NCBI RefSeq assembly: GCF_014596935.1
Contig: NZ_JACVXC010000001.1
Span: 492,783 to 556,782 of the forward strand
Reading direction: 5' to 3'
Source: Aestuariibaculum suncheonense
Lineage (GTDB): Bacteria; Bacteroidota; Bacteroidia; Flavobacteriales; Flavobacteriaceae
DNA length: 64,000 bases
The first letter of the stretch is position 1; every line of letters starts with the position of its first letter. Both the position numbers and the translations under genes were made by a program. Of the stretch, positions 1 to 8,342 are shown piece by piece. The notes under the pieces are model-generated. The model ran no database searches. It saw nothing but the letters and a program-made list of their open reading frames with translations, and was not told where the DNA came from.

Positions 1-102
1 GGTTTTTGGGTGGCAGCAGCCGAAACTGTTTCGGCCACTTTCAACCTGTTTAACGGCGAAGATGGCATGCGTTTTTCATTTGGCTTCGGAATGAAATTTT
101 AG
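1..102 (+). CDS. C-terminal end of a probable outer-membrane beta-barrel protein (partial)
   Basis: An open frame runs from the first base of the window to a TAG at 100-102, giving the last 33 residues of a protein that begins upstream. The visible part alternates polar and hydrophobic residues and ends in FGFGMKF. A final beta-strand with a terminal Phe is the usual recognition signal for outer-membrane barrel insertion, so I infer an outer-membrane protein. The family cannot be told from so little sequence. It converges on the lipoprotein gene at 110-928, with only 7 bases between the two stop codons. Confidence 0.55.
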   Translation, partial: GFWVAAAETVSATFNLFNGEDGMRFSFGFGMKF

Positions 103-109
103 GTATTTC

Positions 110-928
110 TTAATTGTTTAGTTTAAAACTATAAATATTGCTACCGAAATCGTCGTTGCTCTCATCGGTGATTAAAATGGTGTTATTGTCTATAAAGCAA
201 ACGCCTTCTTTTTGTGAATCGTGTTCAAAAGGAAGCTTTGTTAGTTTTCCATTGAAGAAATTATCATCGGTGAAATTGGTTAGCGTCCAGACTTTTTCAT
301 GGTTTAATAAAACGACGGTTTTGCCATCATCACTAATATCGGCGGATGTTATATGGTTATGTTTTCCGTTAAGGTTGAATTCCGAAAGAATTTCGGCAGT
401 ATGTTTTCCAATCACGTTTGGTACCTTAATTAGAATAGATTTTCCCGGTTCTTTACTAAACAAATAGAAGAAATCGTTGCGTAAAAAGAAGGCTTCAAAG
501 TCTTTTGGGCTTTCGCCTTTGGGTAGTTTAAACCGAATCACTTCAGCGGTGGTTTCATCATCAATATTTTCAGGATTTGATATTTTTAGGATACTCAGCC
601 ATTTTCGGTTTTTATCATTATTACCAATATCACCAACATAAAGATTGCCTTCTTTGTCGGTAGTTAAATCCTCCCAATCCATATTATTGGCGTTCTTAAT
701 ATCAATGTCTTTTACAATATAACCTTTGTCGTTTAATCCGTAAACATTGTTGCGATTTCCAGCATCTTCAATCACCCATATTAAATCGGAATTGGTAGTG
801 ATTTCATTACCCGAAACTTCTTTTAAGTCGTTTGGGATATCAGCAACAACATGTAATTTACCTGTATTGCAGGAAACAAGAAATATACAGATAATAAGGT
901 AGTGTTGAATTTTTAAGGGCATAGACAA
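110..928 (-). CDS. Lipoprotein with SdiA-regulated/beta-propeller-like domain
   Basis: This 272-residue protein starts with a short signal sequence ending in a lipobox (LVSC, Cys20), so it should be a lipid-anchored envelope protein. The rest resembles the SdiA-regulated/esterase-like beta-propeller group: an early 'LKEVSGNEIT' segment, then 'WVIEDAGN', 'DWEDLTTDKEGNLYVGDIGNN', and repeated short strands ending near 'ILITDESND'. Proteins of this type often bind calcium or act as extracellular phosphoesterases, but no catalytic residue can be assigned here. Met1 or Met3 could be the start. It is divergent from the thioesterase gene, and the intervening 87 bases must hold both promoters. Confidence 0.65.
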   Translation of the reverse strand: MSMPLKIQHYLIICIFLVSCNTGKLHVVADIPNDLKEVSGNEITTNSDLIWVIEDAGNRNNVYGLNDKGYIVKDIDIKNANNMDWEDLTTDKEGNLYVGDIGNNDKNRKWLSILKISNPENIDDETTAEVIRFKLPKGESPKDFEAFFLRNDFFYLFSKEPGKSILIKVPNVIGKHTAEILSEFNLNGKHNHITSADISDDGKTVVLLNHEKVWTLTNFTDDNFFNGKLTKLPFEHDSQKEGVCFIDNNTILITDESNDDFGSNIYSFKLNN

Positions 929-1015
929 TAATTTTTTGGCAAAATTAAGTATTTAAAAAATATGGTCGCCTTATTTTCATTTATTAGATTTATAGAATCA
1001 TTAGAAATAGAGCGC

Positions 1016-1885
1016 ATGACAACGGTTAATCAATTAATAGATCTAATAAAGCTAGGTAAAACGGGAGATACCATTTTTGTGGGGAATAGTGTGACTATTG
1101 GAAGTCCCCATGTGTTTGGTGGTCAGGTTTTAGCACAGGCTATAAATGCGGCAAGCAGAACCGATGTGAAGGATCGCATTTTACATTCGATGCATGCTTA
1201 TTTTTTAGAAGCAGGCGATTTAACACAGCCTATTGTGTATAATGTGAGTATTGTTCGCGACGGCGGAAGTTTTTCTGTGCGTCGGGTAACCGCATCTCAA
1301 AATGGAAACACGATTTTTATTTTGTCGGCATCGTTTCATAAGGAAGAAGAAGGTTATAATCATCAAATCGATATGCCTGAAGGTATAAAGCAACCGGAAG
1401 AATTATTGAGTTGGACAGATATGTTGAATCAGTTTGGTGATGCCATTCCGTCACGAACTAAAAGTTTTATTGAGGTTGATCGTCCAATAGAGTTTAAACC
1501 TGTAGAAGTGGTGAATCCGTTTAACAAAGAGGATTTGCCGTCCTTCACACATGTGTGGTTCAAGTTGAATGGAGATACATCAACTTTAGATCACGCGACT
1601 AAGCAACAAATTCTAACCTATATTTCAGATTATAATATTCTGGCGGCGGCTATGAATCGACATGCCAGCAAAGCCCATTACGGTAATACGCAAACTGCAA
1701 GTTTAGACCACTCGATGTGGTATTTTCGTGATTTCGATTTCGATGATTGGATGTTGTATTCTATTGAGTCACCAAACACCTCGAGCGCTAGAGGTTTTGC
1801 GCGAGGTAATATTTTTACCCGTGAAGGGAAACTTGTGGCATCTGTAACTCAGGAAGGTTTAATGCGACCAATTAAAAAGAAGTAA
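1016..1885 (+). CDS. tesB: Acyl-CoA thioesterase II (TesB family, double hotdog)
   Basis: Hydrolyses acyl-CoA to free fatty acid and CoA in the cytoplasm. The open frame extends upstream to 962, but the ATG at 1016 gives 289 residues, the normal TesB length, and starts directly at the conserved N-terminal region, so I prefer it. An N-terminal hotdog contains 'VFGGQVLAQAI'; the C-terminal hotdog has 'SLDHSMWYF', 'LYSIESPNTSSARGF' and 'VTQEGLMRP', supplying the Asp, Ser/Thr and Gln of the TesB active site. The stop overlaps the next start by one base (TAATG), so the two genes are probably co-translated as the first pair of a long plus-strand run. Confidence 0.9.
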   Translation: MTTVNQLIDLIKLGKTGDTIFVGNSVTIGSPHVFGGQVLAQAINAASRTDVKDRILHSMHAYFLEAGDLTQPIVYNVSIVRDGGSFSVRRVTASQNGNTIFILSASFHKEEEGYNHQIDMPEGIKQPEELLSWTDMLNQFGDAIPSRTKSFIEVDRPIEFKPVEVVNPFNKEDLPSFTHVWFKLNGDTSTLDHATKQQILTYISDYNILAAAMNRHASKAHYGNTQTASLDHSMWYFRDFDFDDWMLYSIESPNTSSARGFARGNIFTREGKLVASVTQEGLMRPIKKK

Positions 1886-2574
1886 TGAATTATAAAGGGT
1901 TAAAAATGGGGCATCGTGGGGCTTTGGCATATGTGGCAGAAAATACCATCGAGTCGATACAAAAAGCATTGAGTTTTAATGTGGATGGTATAGAAATCGA
2001 TGTGCATGAGTGTGCTTCGGGTGAGTTGGTTGTGTTTCATGATTTTACGTTAGATCGCATGACTAACGGTACCGGAGAAATAGGGAAACGTACGTTAAAA
2101 GAACTTAAAGCGCTCAATGTTGATGAGCATTATAAAATTCCAACGTTAGAAGAAGTCTTGAATTTGATTGACAAAGCCTGTTTATTGAATATTGAGTTAA
2201 AAGGAAAACATACTGCAACCAAAACTTGTGAGGTTATTGAAAGATATGTAAATGAAAACGGTTGGAGCTATTCCGATTTTATCGTGTCTAGTTTTCAACA
2301 TCATGAACTGGAAGATGTTTATAAATTGAATAAAGAAATACCGTTAGCCGTTTTAACGAAAGCCAATGTTGCTGAGGCTATTGAATTTGCTGAAACCATT
2401 AATTCAAAAATTATTCATCCTAATTTTGCTTTATTAACTCGCGATAACGTTAATTTTGCCCAACAAAAAGGGTATAAAGTAAACACGTGGACGGTTAACG
2501 ATGCAGAAACTATTGCCAGAATGAAAAGTTATGGCGTAGATGGTATCATTTCTGACTATCCAGATAGAATATGA
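1885..2574 (+). CDS. Glycerophosphodiester phosphodiesterase
   Basis: Cleaves glycerophosphodiesters to glycerol-3-phosphate and an alcohol. The 229-residue protein shows the full GDPD signature: HRG near residue 10, 'ENTIES', 'GIEIDVHE' (metal-binding Glu and Asp), 'VVFHDFTLDRMTNGTG' and a later 'NIELKG'. A TIM-barrel finish 'NTWTVNDAE...DGIISDYP' is typical. No signal peptide is seen, so it acts in the cytoplasm, like UgpQ rather than GlpQ. It overlaps the upstream thioesterase by 1 base and the downstream flavoprotein by 4 bases (ATGA), which argues for one transcript. Confidence 0.92.
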   Translation: MNYKGLKMGHRGALAYVAENTIESIQKALSFNVDGIEIDVHECASGELVVFHDFTLDRMTNGTGEIGKRTLKELKALNVDEHYKIPTLEEVLNLIDKACLLNIELKGKHTATKTCEVIERYVNENGWSYSDFIVSSFQHHELEDVYKLNKEIPLAVLTKANVAEAIEFAETINSKIIHPNFALLTRDNVNFAQQKGYKVNTWTVNDAETIARMKSYGVDGIISDYPDRI

Positions 2575-3782
2575 AGCAATACGATGTTATTATAGTTGGT
2601 GGTGGTGCAGCTGGTTTTTTTGCGGCAATCAACATCGCAGAACAAAATCCGGAGTTAAAAGTCGTGATTCTAGAAAAGGCTAAAGATGGACTTCAAAAGG
2701 TGAAAATATCTGGTGGCGGACGTTGTAACGTAACCCACGCCGAGTTTATTCCACAGGAATTGATAAAGAATTATCCGCGAGGTGAAAAGGAACTTTTGGG
2801 GCCTTTCCATCAGTTTATGACAGGTGACACCATCGAGTGGTTCGAAAAACGCGGAGTGCCTTTAAAAATTGAAGACGACGGGCGCATGTTTCCGGAGTCG
2901 AATACTTCGCAAACTATTATAGATTGCTTCCTGAATGAAGCCAAAAAATATAGTGTTGAGGTGTTGTACAGTCAGAATGTTTCTGATATTCAATCTTCAG
3001 ATGAAGGTTTTCATGTGCAAACCAAAGATAAAAATTTTCAGTGTAAAACCCTGTTAATCGCTACAGGAAGTAGTGTGAAATTTTGGAAGCTTCTCGAAAA
3101 TTTAGGGCATACTATTTCTCAGCCTGTACCATCATTATTCACCTTTAATATTAGTGATAGCCGAATAAAAGATATTCCCGGAGTTGTGGTTTCGCATGTG
3201 GAAGTAACTGTGCTAGGAACCAATTTATATAGCGAAGGGCCATTATTAATAACACATTGGGGTATGAGTGCGCCTTCTATTTTAAAGCTGTCTGCTTTTG
3301 GTGCGGTAGAGCTGGCAAAACTGAATTATAAGTTTCAAATACAAATCAATTTTATCAGGCAGTCGTTTGAAGATTGTCTGGATGAATTAAAAGTATTTAA
3401 ACAGGATTTAGCTAAGAAAACGGTGTTTAAGTCGACGCAATTCGATTTACCAAAACGCTTGTGGCATCAGTTGGTATTAGCGTCAAATATGGACGAACAA
3501 ACCCGTTGGGCCGATTTAAATAAGCAGCAATTGGAAGCTTTGTCAGGTCAGTTAACAAAAGCGGTTTTCGATGTAGACGGTAAAAGTACCTTTAAAGACG
3601 AGTTTGTTACGGCTGGTGGAGTAGATTTAAAGGAAATCAATTTTAAAACCTTTGAAAGTAGATTTCATGAAAATCTGTTTTTTGCAGGAGAAGTATTGAA
3701 TATTGATGCGGTGACGGGCGGATTTAACTTCCAGAATGCCTGGACAGGGGCTTATATAGCTTCAAAAGCTATTTCAAAATGA
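2571..3782 (+). CDS. NAD(P)/FAD-dependent oxidoreductase, HI0933/YhiN family
   Basis: A 403-residue flavoprotein with an N-terminal dinucleotide fold 'DVIIVGGGAAGFFAAI', the family signature 'KISGGGRCNVTHAE' near residue 45, and a C-terminal FAD-binding 'FFAGEVLNIDAVTGGFNFQNAWTGAYIA'. This is the HI0933-like (YhiN) family, whose substrate is still not established. Length and motifs are normal, with no sign of decay. It overlaps both neighbours by 4 bases, so it sits in the middle of a translationally coupled gene run. Confidence 0.92.
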   Translation: MKQYDVIIVGGGAAGFFAAINIAEQNPELKVVILEKAKDGLQKVKISGGGRCNVTHAEFIPQELIKNYPRGEKELLGPFHQFMTGDTIEWFEKRGVPLKIEDDGRMFPESNTSQTIIDCFLNEAKKYSVEVLYSQNVSDIQSSDEGFHVQTKDKNFQCKTLLIATGSSVKFWKLLENLGHTISQPVPSLFTFNISDSRIKDIPGVVVSHVEVTVLGTNLYSEGPLLITHWGMSAPSILKLSAFGAVELAKLNYKFQIQINFIRQSFEDCLDELKVFKQDLAKKTVFKSTQFDLPKRLWHQLVLASNMDEQTRWADLNKQQLEALSGQLTKAVFDVDGKSTFKDEFVTAGGVDLKEINFKTFESRFHENLFFAGEVLNIDAVTGGFNFQNAWTGAYIASKAISK

Positions 3783-4315
3783 TAACGTACATCGCATTAC
3801 TTCGAGGAATAAACTTTAGCGGACAAAATAAAATTCCAATGGCCGAGTTAAGAGCTTCGCTAACTGAAGCAGGATTTAAAGGTGTTCAAACTTATATTCA
3901 AAGTGGTAATGTGGTTTTTAAAACGTCTTTAAAAGAAGAAAAGATAATTGCTGAACGTATTTCAAAAGCGATTTTTAAACAATTCGGTTTTGAGGTTTCC
4001 GTTTTGGTTAAAACACCTGAAGCTTTTAAAACAATTTTTGGGGCGAGTCCGTTTTCAGAAGAAGCATTAAAGAAAAGCTATTTCATGTTGTTGTTTGATA
4101 AGCCGAAAAGGGACTTGGTTGAAGGTCTTCTGCAATTAAATACTTCCGAAGAACAATTCAAAATCACAGATGATTGTATCTATTTTTATAGTGTAAACGG
4201 ATATGGTAAAACCAAGTTTAATAATAATTTTTTCGAGCGTAAATTAAAGGTAATTGCCACAGCAAGAAATTACAATACTATGCTAAAGTTATTATCTTTG
4301 TCGGCAGAATATTAA
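3779..4315 (+). CDS. DUF1697 family protein
   Basis: This 178-residue cytosolic protein starts 'YIALLRGINFSGQNKIPMAEL', the hallmark of DUF1697, and continues with 'YIQSGNVVF' and a C-terminal 'RNYNTMLKLLSL', all at expected positions. The family has a ferredoxin-like fold and no confirmed biochemical role. It overlaps the flavoprotein gene by 4 bases and lies 3 bases before the diphosphomevalonate decarboxylase gene, so it is part of the same transcript, although that alone does not show a role in isoprenoid synthesis. Confidence 0.88.
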   Translation: MITYIALLRGINFSGQNKIPMAELRASLTEAGFKGVQTYIQSGNVVFKTSLKEEKIIAERISKAIFKQFGFEVSVLVKTPEAFKTIFGASPFSEEALKKSYFMLLFDKPKRDLVEGLLQLNTSEEQFKITDDCIYFYSVNGYGKTKFNNNFFERKLKVIATARNYNTMLKLLSLSAEY

Positions 4316-4318
4316 GAC

Positions 4319-5404
4319 ATGACCGAAGCACAATTTATTCCTCAAGCATACACAAAAACATTAGATCAAGGTAAGGTAACCTGGGAATCGCCAAGTAATA
4401 TTGCTTTGGTGAAATACTGGGGAAAGAAGAAGGATCAAATTCCGGAAAATCCATCTATTAGTTTTACTTTGAATAATTGTAAAACTATCACAACTTTAAC
4501 TTACGCAAAAAAGGAAGACACCTCTGATTTTGATTTTGAAGTGTATTTAGATGGTGAAAAAAAGAATGATTTTAAACCGAAAATTGAAACGTTTTTTAAG
4601 CGAGTAGAAGCTTATCTGCCGTTTTTGAAAGATTATAAATTTGTTGTTGAAACCCGAAATACCTTTCCTCATAGTTCTGGGATTGCATCATCAGCAAGTG
4701 GTATGAGTGCGATGGCTTTGTGCTTAATGAGTATTGAAAAACAGTTGACTTCCGAAGAGCTTTCAGAAAAATATTTCAATCAAAAAGCCTCGTTTTTAGC
4801 TCGTTTGGGTTCAGGGAGTGCTTGTCGAAGTATTGAAGGAGACTTAATTGTTTGGGGAGCAAATGAAGTCGTTGAAGGAAGTAGTGATTTGTTCGGAGTA
4901 AAATATCCTTATGTGGTTCATGAGAACTTTAAAGAGTATCAGGACACGATTTTGTTGGTTGATAAGGGTGAAAAACAAGTAAGCAGTACGGTAGGGCATA
5001 ACTTAATGTTTAATCATCCGTATGCACAAAACCGATTTGCTCAGGCGCATGATAATTTAGGAAAATTAAAGCCTGTTTTGGCGTCTGGAGATTTGGATGC
5101 GTTTATTAGTTTGATTGAAAGTGAAGCTTTAACGCTCCACGCCATGATGATGACCAGCATGCCGTATTTTATTTTGATGAAACCAAACACTTTAGAAATC
5201 ATCAATAAAATCTGGGCGTTTAGAAAAGAGACAGGATTGCATATTGGATTTACTTTAGATGCTGGAGCGAATGTACACGTATTATATCCGAAGCAAGAAT
5301 CAGAAGAAATCTTAGATTTTATTAAAAACGAGTTAGTTGTATATTGTCAAAACGAACAATATATTTGCGACCAGATAGGTTTTGGTGCAAAACAAGTGCA
5401 ATAA
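4319..5404 (+). CDS. mvaD: Diphosphomevalonate decarboxylase
   Basis: Catalyses the ATP-dependent decarboxylation of mevalonate diphosphate to isopentenyl diphosphate, the last step of the mevalonate pathway. The 361-residue GHMP-fold protein has 'SPSNIALVKYWGKK' at the N-terminus, the phosphate loop 'SSGIASSASGMSAMA', 'RLGSGSACRSIEGDLIVWG' and 'TLDAGANVHVLY' with the conserved Asp. All the expected catalytic segments are present. It is followed after 58 bases by a second GHMP kinase, the standard Flavobacteriaceae arrangement. Confidence 0.93.
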   Translation: MTEAQFIPQAYTKTLDQGKVTWESPSNIALVKYWGKKKDQIPENPSISFTLNNCKTITTLTYAKKEDTSDFDFEVYLDGEKKNDFKPKIETFFKRVEAYLPFLKDYKFVVETRNTFPHSSGIASSASGMSAMALCLMSIEKQLTSEELSEKYFNQKASFLARLGSGSACRSIEGDLIVWGANEVVEGSSDLFGVKYPYVVHENFKEYQDTILLVDKGEKQVSSTVGHNLMFNHPYAQNRFAQAHDNLGKLKPVLASGDLDAFISLIESEALTLHAMMMTSMPYFILMKPNTLEIINKIWAFRKETGLHIGFTLDAGANVHVLYPKQESEEILDFIKNELVVYCQNEQYICDQIGFGAKQVQ

Positions 5405-5462
5405 TATTCGTATATTTGCTTAAAATATTGGTTTTAAGCGTATAGCTAATTGAAGATAACTT

Positions 5463-6392
5463 ATGAAAGGACCTCTTTTTTACTCGAAAATTTTACTTTT
5501 TGGTGAGTATGGTATCATCAAAGATTCTAAAGGATTATCCATTCCTTATAATTTTTATAACGGGGCTCTTAAAGTTTCAGAGAATCCTTCTGATGAGGCT
5601 ATTCAATCCAATAAAAGCTTAAAGCGATTTGCCGATTATTTAGAAACCATAAATCCGGAGTTAGTAACGTTCGATATTACTGCTTTAAAGAAAGACGTTG
5701 AAGAAGGTATGTATTTCGATTCGTCTATTCCGCAAGGGTATGGCGTTGGAAGTAGTGGTGCTTTAGTTGCTGCAATTTATTACAATTACGCTCAGGAAAA
5801 AATCACGGTTTTAGAAAATTTAACCCGAGAGAAACTATTGCAATTAAAAACAATTTTCTCTGAAATGGAGTCGTTTTTTCATGGAAAATCATCAGGTTTA
5901 GATCCTTTAAACAGTTATTTAAGCATTCCAATTTTAATCAACTCAAAAGATAATATTGAAGCCACAGGGATTCCCTCTCAAAAATTAGATGGTAAAGGCG
6001 CTGTGTTTTTATTAGATAGTGGTATTGTTGGAGAAACCGCTCCAATGATTAGTATTTTTATGGAAAATATGAAGCAGGAAGGTTTCCGTAGTATGCTTAA
6101 AGATCAGTTTATAAAACATACCGATGCCTGTGTGGACGATTTTTTAAAAGGCGATATAAAGTCGCTATTTCAAAATACAAAGCAATTGTCTAAAGTAGTA
6201 TTAAGCAACTTTAAGCCAATGATTCCAAAACAATTTCATGAACTTTGGAAAAAAGGATTAGAGACTAATGATTACTACTTGAAACTTTGTGGTTCAGGTG
6301 GTGGTGGCTATATTCTAGGATTTACCGAAGATATTGAAAAAGCCAAATCGGCCCTTTCTGATTACAAACTGGAAGTGGTTTACAATTTCTAA
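5463..6392 (+). CDS. GHMP kinase, probable mevalonate kinase (GYDIA-type)
   Basis: A 309-residue GHMP-superfamily kinase. It has an N-terminal 'SKILLFGEYGI', the ATP loop 'GYGVGSSGALVAAIY', 'FHGKSSGLDPLNSYLSIP' and a C-terminal 'CGSGGGGYILGF'. This divergent group is characteristic of Bacteroidota, and its fixed position beside mvaD suggests that it phosphorylates mevalonate or phosphomevalonate; that substrate is inferred from context. The ATG is preceded by a short AT-rich spacer without a strong ribosome site, as usual in this phylum. Confidence 0.8.
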   Translation: MKGPLFYSKILLFGEYGIIKDSKGLSIPYNFYNGALKVSENPSDEAIQSNKSLKRFADYLETINPELVTFDITALKKDVEEGMYFDSSIPQGYGVGSSGALVAAIYYNYAQEKITVLENLTREKLLQLKTIFSEMESFFHGKSSGLDPLNSYLSIPILINSKDNIEATGIPSQKLDGKGAVFLLDSGIVGETAPMISIFMENMKQEGFRSMLKDQFIKHTDACVDDFLKGDIKSLFQNTKQLSKVVLSNFKPMIPKQFHELWKKGLETNDYYLKLCGSGGGGYILGFTEDIEKAKSALSDYKLEVVYNF

Positions 6393-6399
6393 AATTTCT

Positions 6400-6430
6400 G
6401 TCATTCTGAAACGTTCTTCAGAATCTCATA
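6400..6430. repeat. Small palindromic (REP-like) element
   Basis: Between the GHMP kinase and the prenyltransferase there is an 8-bp perfect inverted repeat, ATTCTGAA at 6403-6410 and TTCAGAAT at 6417-6424, inside the context GTCATTCTGAA...TTCAGAATCTCA. From memory, this kind of GTCATTCTGA/TCAGAATCTCA palindrome is a commonly dispersed intergenic element in Flavobacteriaceae. Only this one copy is recognised in the window, so the dispersed-repeat reading is an inference. It lacks a T-run and so is not a typical terminator. Confidence 0.45.
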
Positions 6431-6445
6431 AACATTTATGATGCT

Positions 6446-7360
6446 ATGCTTAACCGAAGACAGAAACATATATTAATTAAATTTTTTGGTATGTTTTCCG
6501 TGGTTCGTGGCTACAATATTCTTATTGTTGTTATCGCTCAGTATTTGGCAAGTATCTACATTCTAGGGAATCATTTGGCTTTGAAAGAAGTGGTTTTCGA
6601 CTTAAATTTATTCATGTTAGTGATGGCGAGTGCCATGACGATTGCAGGAGGTTACATCATCAATAATTTTTATGATTCTGAAAAAGATTTAATCAACCGG
6701 CCGCAAAAATCGATGTTAGATCGTTTGGTAAGTCAGAATACCAAATTGTCATTCTATTTTGTGTTGAATTTTTTGGCAGTTATTTTAGCAAGTTATGTGT
6801 CGTTTCGCGCTGTAGTGTTCTTTTCAGTATATATTTTTGGAATTTGGTTTTATTCACATAAGTTGAAAAAGTTACCATTTATTGGAAATTTAACGTCGGC
6901 GATTCTTACGATAACACCGTTTTTCATCATATTTATTTATTATAAAAACTTCGAGCATGTTATTTTTGTACATGCCATGTTTTTGTTTTTGATGATTTCA
7001 ATGCGCGAACTTACCAAGGATTTGGAAAATATTAAGGGCGATTTAGCCCAGGATTATAAAACCATTCCCATTGTTTATGGCGAGACGGCATCAAAAATTA
7101 TGCTCACTATTCTTGGTGTGTTAACCGTAATTCCAGCATATTTATTAATAAACAAATTTCATGTCGGGAAAATGAGTTATTTCTTTTATGCCAGCATCTT
7201 ATTGCTCATCGTATTTCAGTTTTTACTGTGGAAGTCGAATAGTAAACTTCAGTATTTAATTCTTCATAATATTATAAAATTTATCATTCTGGCCGGTGTT
7301 TTTAGTATTCCGCTAATAGACATTTCTTTGGTTTTGAATAAAATTGCATTAATGCGATAG
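6446..7360 (+). CDS. UbiA-family prenyltransferase
   Basis: An integral membrane protein of 304 residues with about eight hydrophobic segments. Both Asp-rich motifs of the UbiA superfamily are present: 'NNFYDSEKDLINRP' in the first half and 'ELTKDLENIKGDLAQDY' in the second; these bind Mg and the prenyl diphosphate. Homologues in Flavobacteriaceae are commonly named geranylgeranylglycerol-phosphate geranylgeranyltransferase, but the aromatic or polar acceptor cannot be read from sequence. Its place right behind the mevalonate-pathway pair fits use of the isoprenoid product. Confidence 0.82.
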   Translation: MLNRRQKHILIKFFGMFSVVRGYNILIVVIAQYLASIYILGNHLALKEVVFDLNLFMLVMASAMTIAGGYIINNFYDSEKDLINRPQKSMLDRLVSQNTKLSFYFVLNFLAVILASYVSFRAVVFFSVYIFGIWFYSHKLKKLPFIGNLTSAILTITPFFIIFIYYKNFEHVIFVHAMFLFLMISMRELTKDLENIKGDLAQDYKTIPIVYGETASKIMLTILGVLTVIPAYLLINKFHVGKMSYFFYASILLLIVFQFLLWKSNSKLQYLILHNIIKFIILAGVFSIPLIDISLVLNKIALMR

Positions 7361-7376
7361 GCAAAGAATTATAGAT

Positions 7377-7384
7377 TATCTTTG
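7377..7384 (+). promoter_or_regulatory. Probable Bacteroidota -7 element before the RluB-like gene
   Basis: The octamer TATCTTTG fits the Bacteroidota -7 consensus TAnnTTTG and lies 19 bases before the ATG at 7404. No TTG is found at the expected distance upstream, so only the -7 part is supported. It suggests that the RluB-like gene can be transcribed separately from the prenyltransferase run. Confidence 0.4.
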
Positions 7385-7403
7385 CACAAAATAATAAGTA
7401 GTA

Positions 7404-8279
7404 ATGAGCAGACAACAAGGGACAAATAAAAAAGGAAAACCTTCAGGAAGAGGGCAGCAAAGTGGAGTAAAAAAGAATGCAAGTCGAGGGACATCGAATT
7501 CTAAAACCAAAAGCTTTGCCAGAGGAAATGCGCCTGTAAAAAAGACAAGCTCGAATCAAAAAGTATCGAATTCAGATGAAATTCGTTTAAATAAGTATGT
7601 GGCTAATTCGGGGATGTGTTCTCGAAGAGAAGCCGATGTTCATATCGCAACCGGATTGGTAACTGTAAATGGAGTAGTAGTTACCGAAATGGGTTATAAG
7701 GTGAAGCCAGGAGACGAAGTGCGTTACGATGGTTCGCGTATTAATCCGGAGAAAAAAGCTTATGTGTTGTTAAATAAGCCAAAAGGTTTTGCAACGACAA
7801 CGAGTGAAGGTAAAGGTAGAACGGTAATGGATTTAGTGGCTAATGCGACCAGTTCTAGAATAAAACCCATTGGTCGTTTAGGTAGAAATTCAAAAGGGTT
7901 GATTTTATTTACCAACGACGAGGCCATTATGAACAAATTTACCAATTCTAAAAATGGTGTGCCGCGTTTATTTCATATTGAATTAAGTAAAAACTTAAAG
8001 CTAGAAGATTTAAAAAAGATTCAGGCTGGGTTTAAAATCGAAGATAAATTAGTCGCTGTTGAAGAGATTAGTTATATCGATGGGGCTTCAAAAAAGGAAA
8101 TCGGTTTGAAAATTAAGAATACCGGAAATACCATTATCCGAACTATTTTTGAACATCTAAATTACGATATCGTAAGTTTAGATTGTGTTGCCATTGCACA
8201 CTTAACCAAAAAGGATATTCCAAGAGGACACTGGAAACATTTAACCGAGCAGGAACTCAATAGTTTAAAAATGCTGTAA
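7404..8279 (+). CDS. RsuA/RluB-family pseudouridine-synthase-like protein, catalytic Asp missing
   Basis: The 291-residue protein has a basic, low-complexity tail (about 1-55), an S4 RNA-binding domain ('IRLNKYVANSGMCSRREAD', about 60-110) and an RsuA/RluB-type synthase domain (about 118-285). In active members the second motif reads GRLD, with Asp as the catalytic nucleophile. Here it reads 'PIGRLGRNSKGLILFTND' with Gly160 at that place; the codon GGT at 7881-7883 is unambiguous. Near the C-terminus the usual N-R-I-V-R-R segment reads 'NTIIRTIFEHL', losing two Arg (Thr243, Thr247). The rest is well kept, including 'LTKKDIPRGHW'. I infer an RNA-binding protein that has lost pseudouridylation activity, unless another residue substitutes. 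Confidence 0.85.
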   Translation: MSRQQGTNKKGKPSGRGQQSGVKKNASRGTSNSKTKSFARGNAPVKKTSSNQKVSNSDEIRLNKYVANSGMCSRREADVHIATGLVTVNGVVVTEMGYKVKPGDEVRYDGSRINPEKKAYVLLNKPKGFATTTSEGKGRTVMDLVANATSSRIKPIGRLGRNSKGLILFTNDEAIMNKFTNSKNGVPRLFHIELSKNLKLEDLKKIQAGFKIEDKLVAVEEISYIDGASKKEIGLKIKNTGNTIIRTIFEHLNYDIVSLDCVAIAHLTKKDIPRGHWKHLTEQELNSLKML

Positions 8280-8309
8280 GGGTTTAAAAACCAGTATAAA
8301 AGAATAACA

Positions 8310-8342
8310 GACCAGTAAATATTAATTTGCTGGTCTTTTTTT
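8310..8342 (+). terminator. Rho-independent terminator after the RluB-like gene
   Basis: GACCAGTAAAT (8310-8320) pairs with ATTTGCTGGTC (8325-8335, one G-T wobble) around a 4-base loop, followed by a run of seven T. This is a strong intrinsic terminator 30 bases behind the stop codon and separates the isoprenoid run from the polyamine genes. Confidence 0.88.

Noticed and set aside
138-467. Plus-strand ORF of 109 codons
   Set aside because: Lies opposite the lipoprotein gene at 110-928, with Ser/Leu-rich composition typical of an antisense shadow.
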